The notes below the pieces were generated by a model that ran no database searches, had not been told where the DNA came from, and was given only the letters and a program-made list of their open reading frames with translations. DNA of 64,000 bases, from NCBI GenBank assembly GCA_020636325.1, contig JACJYC010000015.1, positions 1 to 64,000 on the forward strand, written 5' to 3'. How positions within the stretch are numbered: position 1 is the stretch's first letter; each line of letters begins with the position of its first letter. Both the position numbers and the translations under genes were made by a program. Source of the stretch: Lewinellaceae bacterium (GTDB lineage: Bacteria; Bacteroidota; Bacteroidia; Chitinophagales; Saprospiraceae). Shown here in pieces: positions 60,434 to 64,000 of this stretch.

Positions 60434-62698
60434 ATGAAAAAAGTCCTGTTTTTCCTCCTTTGTCTGCCCAGCGTAATCTGGTCCCAAAACGGCCCCGGAT
60501 CCGTCCTTGAAATCAGGAAAGCCAAAGGCGAGATCGTCCTCGACGGTTTGCTTGATGAACCCGACTGGCAGGATGCCGATGTAGCCGACAACTGGTACCT
60601 GAACTACCCGGTGGACGACAAGGCCGTAAATTTCCAGACCGAAGCCCGCCTCACCTTCAACGACCACTTCCTGTACGTTTCCTTTGTCTGCCATGACGAT
60701 GAAAGTCCGGACATGATCAATTCGCTGCGCCGCGATTTCGAATATGACCTCAACGACAACGTAGGCATGGTCATCGGGCCCTACAACGACCGGCTGAACG
60801 GCTTTTTCTTCGTCATGACGCCCAAAGGCGTACAAATGGAGGGAACGGTTTCCAACGGCGGTTCGGGCAATGACAGCTGGAACATATTCTGGGACAACAA
60901 ATGGTATTCCAAGGTGGTGCGCTACCCTGACAAGTGGATCGTGGAAATGGCGATCCCTTTCAACAGTTTCCGGTACAAAAGCAACCTGAGGGAATGGAAC
61001 ATCGCCTTCGACCGGCTGGATAAAAAACGGAACCAGAAATCTTCCTGGATCCGGACGCCCATCCAGTTCAACACCGGCGCTTTCGCCTATTCAGGGCAGT
61101 TGCGGTGGGTAGATCCCGTACCGCCCGCCAAAACCAATATCTCCGCCATACCCTATATCGCCGGCAACACGGCAAAGGACAGCGAGGCGGAGCCGGACAG
61201 GAAAACCTCCGATTTCCAGGCGGGTTTCGACGCCAAGGTCGGCGTCACCCCGTCCATCAACCTGGACCTGACCGTAAACCCGGATTTTTCCCAGGTGGAG
61301 GTCGACCGGCAGGTGCTCAACCTGACGCGTTTCGAATACAGTTTCCCCGAGCGGCGGCAGTTCTTCCTGGAGAACGATGACCTGTTCAGTACCGCCGGTT
61401 TTCCGGAAGCAAGGCCCATTTTCTCCCGCCGCATCGGCATTGCACAGGACACCAACGGCATCCTACAGCGGGTACCCATCACGTTCGGCGCCCGGCTCAG
61501 CGGCTCCATCAACGAGAAATGGCGATTGGCGGTCATGGATATGCAGACCAAGGCCACGCCTTCGCTGGGGCTTCCCGCCCAGAATTATGCCGTAGCCTCC
61601 GTACAAAGGAATTTCGGCGAACAATCCAGCCTCTCCTTTATTTTTGTCAACAAGGAAAGCCTGGGCGTCGGCGACACGGACACGTCGCGCTTTTTCCACC
61701 CCAGCATTTTCAAAGAGGAAGTCCTGGACGGGAAGAAAACCCTCATGAAGAACACCTACAACCGGGTGCTGGGCGCCGACCTGGAAATGCTCAGCGCCGA
61801 CAACAAATGGTATGTGAGCGGGTATGCAGCCCAGTCGTTTGACGATTTCAACAAGAATGCCAACCTCACGGGCGGCGGATTCCTGCGGTATTCCGTGCGG
61901 GCGTTCAATATATTCGGCGGCAGTACCTATATCGGTAAAAACTTCAACGCGGAAGCGGGCTTCGTGCCCGGCAAGGGCGTTTACCCCGGTCAGATCAATT
62001 ATTTCATGGGCGCCGAATACCGGATCTATCCCAAAACCGAATCGATCGTATACATGGGGCCGGTCCTTGAACTGAGGCATACCAATACGCCCGCGGGCAC
62101 CCTAACCGACAAGGCCTATTCACTTGGCTACAAGATCAATTTCCTGAGTTCGGCAACCCTGGAATTCGGGTATGGGTACAGCTTTCAGCACCTGACCCGC
62201 GATTTCAGCCTGATCGATCCGGATAAATACACCTCCTTCCACGAAGGCGAAGAATACGATTGGCATGCGGTCGGCGGCAGCTTCCAAAGCAATACCCGGC
62301 AGATTATCAACTTTGAACTGGGCCTGGTTTACGGCGGATTCTACAACGGCACCAACCTCAACATCAGCGGCCAGCTCAATGCCCGTTACCAGCCCTACGG
62401 CAATATTTCCCTGGCATTCGACTACAATGACATCAAACTGCCCGACAACTACGGCAAGGAAAAACTCTTCCTGATCGGCCCCCGCATCGACCTGACCCTG
62501 ACCGACAAGATCTTCCTTACCACCTATTATCAATACAACAACCTGCAGCGCAACATGAACCTCAATGCCAGGTTTCAATGGCGCTACCAGCCTGCTTCCG
62601 ACTTTTTCATCGTGTATACGGAGAATTATTTCCCGGAGAATTTCAGCAGCAAGAACCGCGCCCTGGTGTTCAAGGCGACGTATTGGGTGAATCTTTGA
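60434..62698 (+). CDS. DUF5916 outer-membrane protein with CBM9-like N-domain
   Basis: 754 residues with signal MKKVLFFLLCLPSVIWSQ. Residues about 25-215 form a carbohydrate-binding-family-9-like beta sandwich (IVLDGLLDEPDWQDADVADN, FLYVSFVCHDD, WIVEMAIPFNSFRY). The rest is the DUF5916 beta-barrel-like region (VNPDFSQVEVDRQVLNLTRF, then FPERRQFFLEND) ending with a terminal aromatic strand (VFKATYWVNL) typical of outer-membrane barrels. The family is widespread in Bacteroidota and Gemmatimonadota; its function is not known to me. The N-domain suggests binding of a glycan or similar ligand. Single-gene unit. Confidence 0.88.
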   Translation: MKKVLFFLLCLPSVIWSQNGPGSVLEIRKAKGEIVLDGLLDEPDWQDADVADNWYLNYPVDDKAVNFQTEARLTFNDHFLYVSFVCHDDESPDMINSLRRDFEYDLNDNVGMVIGPYNDRLNGFFFVMTPKGVQMEGTVSNGGSGNDSWNIFWDNKWYSKVVRYPDKWIVEMAIPFNSFRYKSNLREWNIAFDRLDKKRNQKSSWIRTPIQFNTGAFAYSGQLRWVDPVPPAKTNISAIPYIAGNTAKDSEAEPDRKTSDFQAGFDAKVGVTPSINLDLTVNPDFSQVEVDRQVLNLTRFEYSFPERRQFFLENDDLFSTAGFPEARPIFSRRIGIAQDTNGILQRVPITFGARLSGSINEKWRLAVMDMQTKATPSLGLPAQNYAVASVQRNFGEQSSLSFIFVNKESLGVGDTDTSRFFHPSIFKEEVLDGKKTLMKNTYNRVLGADLEMLSADNKWYVSGYAAQSFDDFNKNANLTGGGFLRYSVRAFNIFGGSTYIGKNFNAEAGFVPGKGVYPGQINYFMGAEYRIYPKTESIVYMGPVLELRHTNTPAGTLTDKAYSLGYKINFLSSATLEFGYGYSFQHLTRDFSLIDPDKYTSFHEGEEYDWHAVGGSFQSNTRQIINFELGLVYGGFYNGTNLNISGQLNARYQPYGNISLAFDYNDIKLPDNYGKEKLFLIGPRIDLTLTDKIFLTTYYQYNNLQRNMNLNARFQWRYQPASDFFIVYTENYFPENFSSKNRALVFKATYWVNL

Positions 62699-62741
62699 TC
62701 TGCCGCCTTCGCCGAGGCTACGGCCGCCGGAGGGTGATTCG

Positions 62742-62825
62742 AGGTTTCAAATCAACACATAAACAAATCAACACATAAACGAATCAACACATAAACACAT
62801 AAACAAATCAACAAACAAACAAAAA
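62742..62825. repeat. tandem repeat of aaatcaacacataaac words
   Basis: Five or so degenerate copies of caacacataaac/aaatcaac between the convergent DUF5916 and symporter genes. Confidence 0.88.
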
Positions 62826-62829
62826 ACCA

Positions 62830-63921
62830 TCACCCCTCCTTCGGCGGCTTACTCCCCCACCAAATGGCCAGCGAGGACCCCGTAATGTTCATCATCGGGC
62901 CGAAAACGGCGGGCGCCAGGCCGACGGTGGCCAGTTTGCCCATGGTCAGGGCGAGGCCGGATGCAAGGCCGCCGTTCTGCATCCCCACTTCCAGCGCAAC
63001 GGTGCGGCAATCCTTCTCCGACATGCGGAAGGCGCGCGCGCCCCAATAACCCAATAAATAGCCTGTAAGGTTGTGGACCAGGGTGGCCAGGATGAGCAAT
63101 GGGCCGATCGACATGAGGCTGTCCCGACCCGCAGCGGTGATGATCATGATGATAACGGCGATGCCGACCATGGAAACAACCGGCATGGCGGCGTCCAGCC
63201 AGGGGGTTTTGCCGTGCAGAAAATGATTGAAGACCAGCCCCGCGATGATGGGCAGGATCACGATCTTGGTAATGTCCCACAGCATCCCCAGGGCGTTGAC
63301 CTCGATGTATTGGCCGCCCAGCAATTTCATGAGAAACGGGGTCAGCAGCGGCGCCAGCAGGGTCGCTACGGCCGTCAGGCTCACCGACAGGGCCAGGTTG
63401 GCTTTGGCCAGGTAGGACATCACGTTGGAAGCCAACCCGCTCGGGCAACTGCCCACCAGGATAATGCCCGCGGCAATCTCGGCCGGAAAGGCAAAGATCT
63501 TGGTGACCGACAACCCTACCAGGGGCATAATGGTAAATTGGCACAAGATCCCCACCAGGATCCCCTTCGGCATCTTGGCGACCCTGGCAAAATCCTTCCA
63601 GCTCAGCGCGGTGCCCATCCCGAACATGATGATCTGCAACAGCGGCAGGATCAGCCTGGACAATTTGAAATCGCCGATCTTCACGAAATATTGCGGGAAG
63701 GTAAGGGCCAGCGCTACCCCGGCAAAAATGGAAAACGTAAAGGAAAATCCTTTCAGCAGCGGGTACCCCCTTACGCCGATGCCCATCAGCAGAAAGCCCA
63801 GGATCAGCCCCGGAGCGATCCAGTCGGCGGCGCCGGCAAACCAGGCAACCAAAGCGCCGGCAAAACAAGCGCCGGCCAGTATGATCAGGTTTCGATAGGT
63901 TGAAGTCGTCGTTTGAGTCAT
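62830..63921 (-). CDS. bile acid:sodium symporter family (BASS) transporter
   Basis: 363-residue inner-membrane transporter with nine or ten hydrophobic helices. The start is ATG 63921 (MTQTTTSTYRNLIILAGACF); the upstream TTG is not preferred. Family motifs: GMGTALSWKDFARVAKMPKG, VGSCPSGLASNVMSYLAKAN (the sodium-site crossover after helix 4), and CRTVALEVGMQNGGLASGLA (second crossover). Members move bile acids, pyruvate, pantoate or other organic anions with sodium; the substrate cannot be told. Long helix-rich N-terminal region (about 1-95) precedes the core. Confidence 0.9.
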   Translation of the reverse strand: MTQTTTSTYRNLIILAGACFAGALVAWFAGAADWIAPGLILGFLLMGIGVRGYPLLKGFSFTFSIFAGVALALTFPQYFVKIGDFKLSRLILPLLQIIMFGMGTALSWKDFARVAKMPKGILVGILCQFTIMPLVGLSVTKIFAFPAEIAAGIILVGSCPSGLASNVMSYLAKANLALSVSLTAVATLLAPLLTPFLMKLLGGQYIEVNALGMLWDITKIVILPIIAGLVFNHFLHGKTPWLDAAMPVVSMVGIAVIIMIITAAGRDSLMSIGPLLILATLVHNLTGYLLGYWGARAFRMSEKDCRTVALEVGMQNGGLASGLALTMGKLATVGLAPAVFGPMMNITGSSLAIWWGSKPPKEG

Positions 63922-63973
63922 CAGGTGTCGGTCTTTCGTCTTCAATGACGCAATATAGCCAAATTAGTGTAGC

Positions 63974-63991
63974 GACGCATGATCATGCGTC
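63974..63991. repeat. 18-bp perfect palindrome
   Basis: gacgcatgatcatgcgtc, self-complementary, 53 bases before the symporter start codon and at the window edge. It could be an operator or one half of a dispersed palindromic repeat. Confidence 0.7.
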
Positions 63992-64000
63992 AATGAATAG

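Overview
The window looks like a chromosomal segment of a Bacteroidota bacterium, most plausibly of the Saprospiraceae/Lewinella-like group (the family-level placement is inference). The support is: SusC/SusD outer-membrane uptake genes, TonB-dependent receptors with an N-terminal carboxypeptidase-like domain, the type IX secretion component PorQ plus several secreted proteins ending in a type A sorting domain, LytS/LytTR two-component pairs, a hybrid two-component system with a propeller sensor, and promoters of the form TAnnTTTG. Coding DNA is GC-rich. Intergenic DNA is long and full of small repeats.

Layout. 1-4.4 kb: TonB-dependent receptor followed by a LytS-type kinase and LytTR regulator. 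4.4-7.5 kb: repeat-rich DNA with a possible FISUMP-domain remnant, an S41 peptidase, a small heavy-metal-binding protein, tRNA-Cys(GCA) and a broken cupin gene. 7.5-15.8 kb: a repeat-built secreted protein (MopE-like and HYR-like repeats) and a 1378-residue hybrid sensor/AraC regulator, both on the minus strand. 16-21 kb: LEA-like helical repeat protein, NUDIX hydrolase, PorQ, MORN-repeat lipoprotein and UDP-glucose dehydrogenase. 21-31 kb: membrane patatin-like phospholipase, GNAT acetyltransferase, PLP decarboxylase, antibiotic-biosynthesis-monooxygenase-like protein, a DUF559 nuclease gene lying between two long direct repeats, and a second TonB receptor. 31-41 kb: second LytS/LytTR pair, GH3 beta-glucosidase, a small unknown gene, an AAA+ DUF4143 ATPase and a fused double M16 peptidase. 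41-45 kb: M57 and S8 secreted peptidases. 45-56 kb: sugar-kinase/HTH fusion, SusC, SusD and an ASPIC/UnbV repeat lipoprotein. 56-64 kb: YCF48-like T9SS protein, Crp/Fnr-like regulator, alpha/beta hydrolase, DUF5916 protein and a bile acid:sodium symporter family protein.

The most interesting point is the gene at 44995-46965: a complete xylulokinase-like FGGY kinase continued in frame into the coiled-coil plus LuxR-type HTH module that in Bacteroidota normally sits behind membrane propeller sensors. It lies directly upstream of a SusC/SusD/ASPIC-UnbV locus on the same strand. This suggests a soluble sugar-responsive regulator of uptake, which is inference. The second theme is small mobile DNA: a 103-bp element with terminal inverted repeats and a perfect 8-bp target duplication, two relatives of it, a 165-bp hairpin element with relatives, and a DUF559 gene bracketed by about 290-bp direct repeats. 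No CRISPR array, rRNA, phage or complete insertion sequence was seen.
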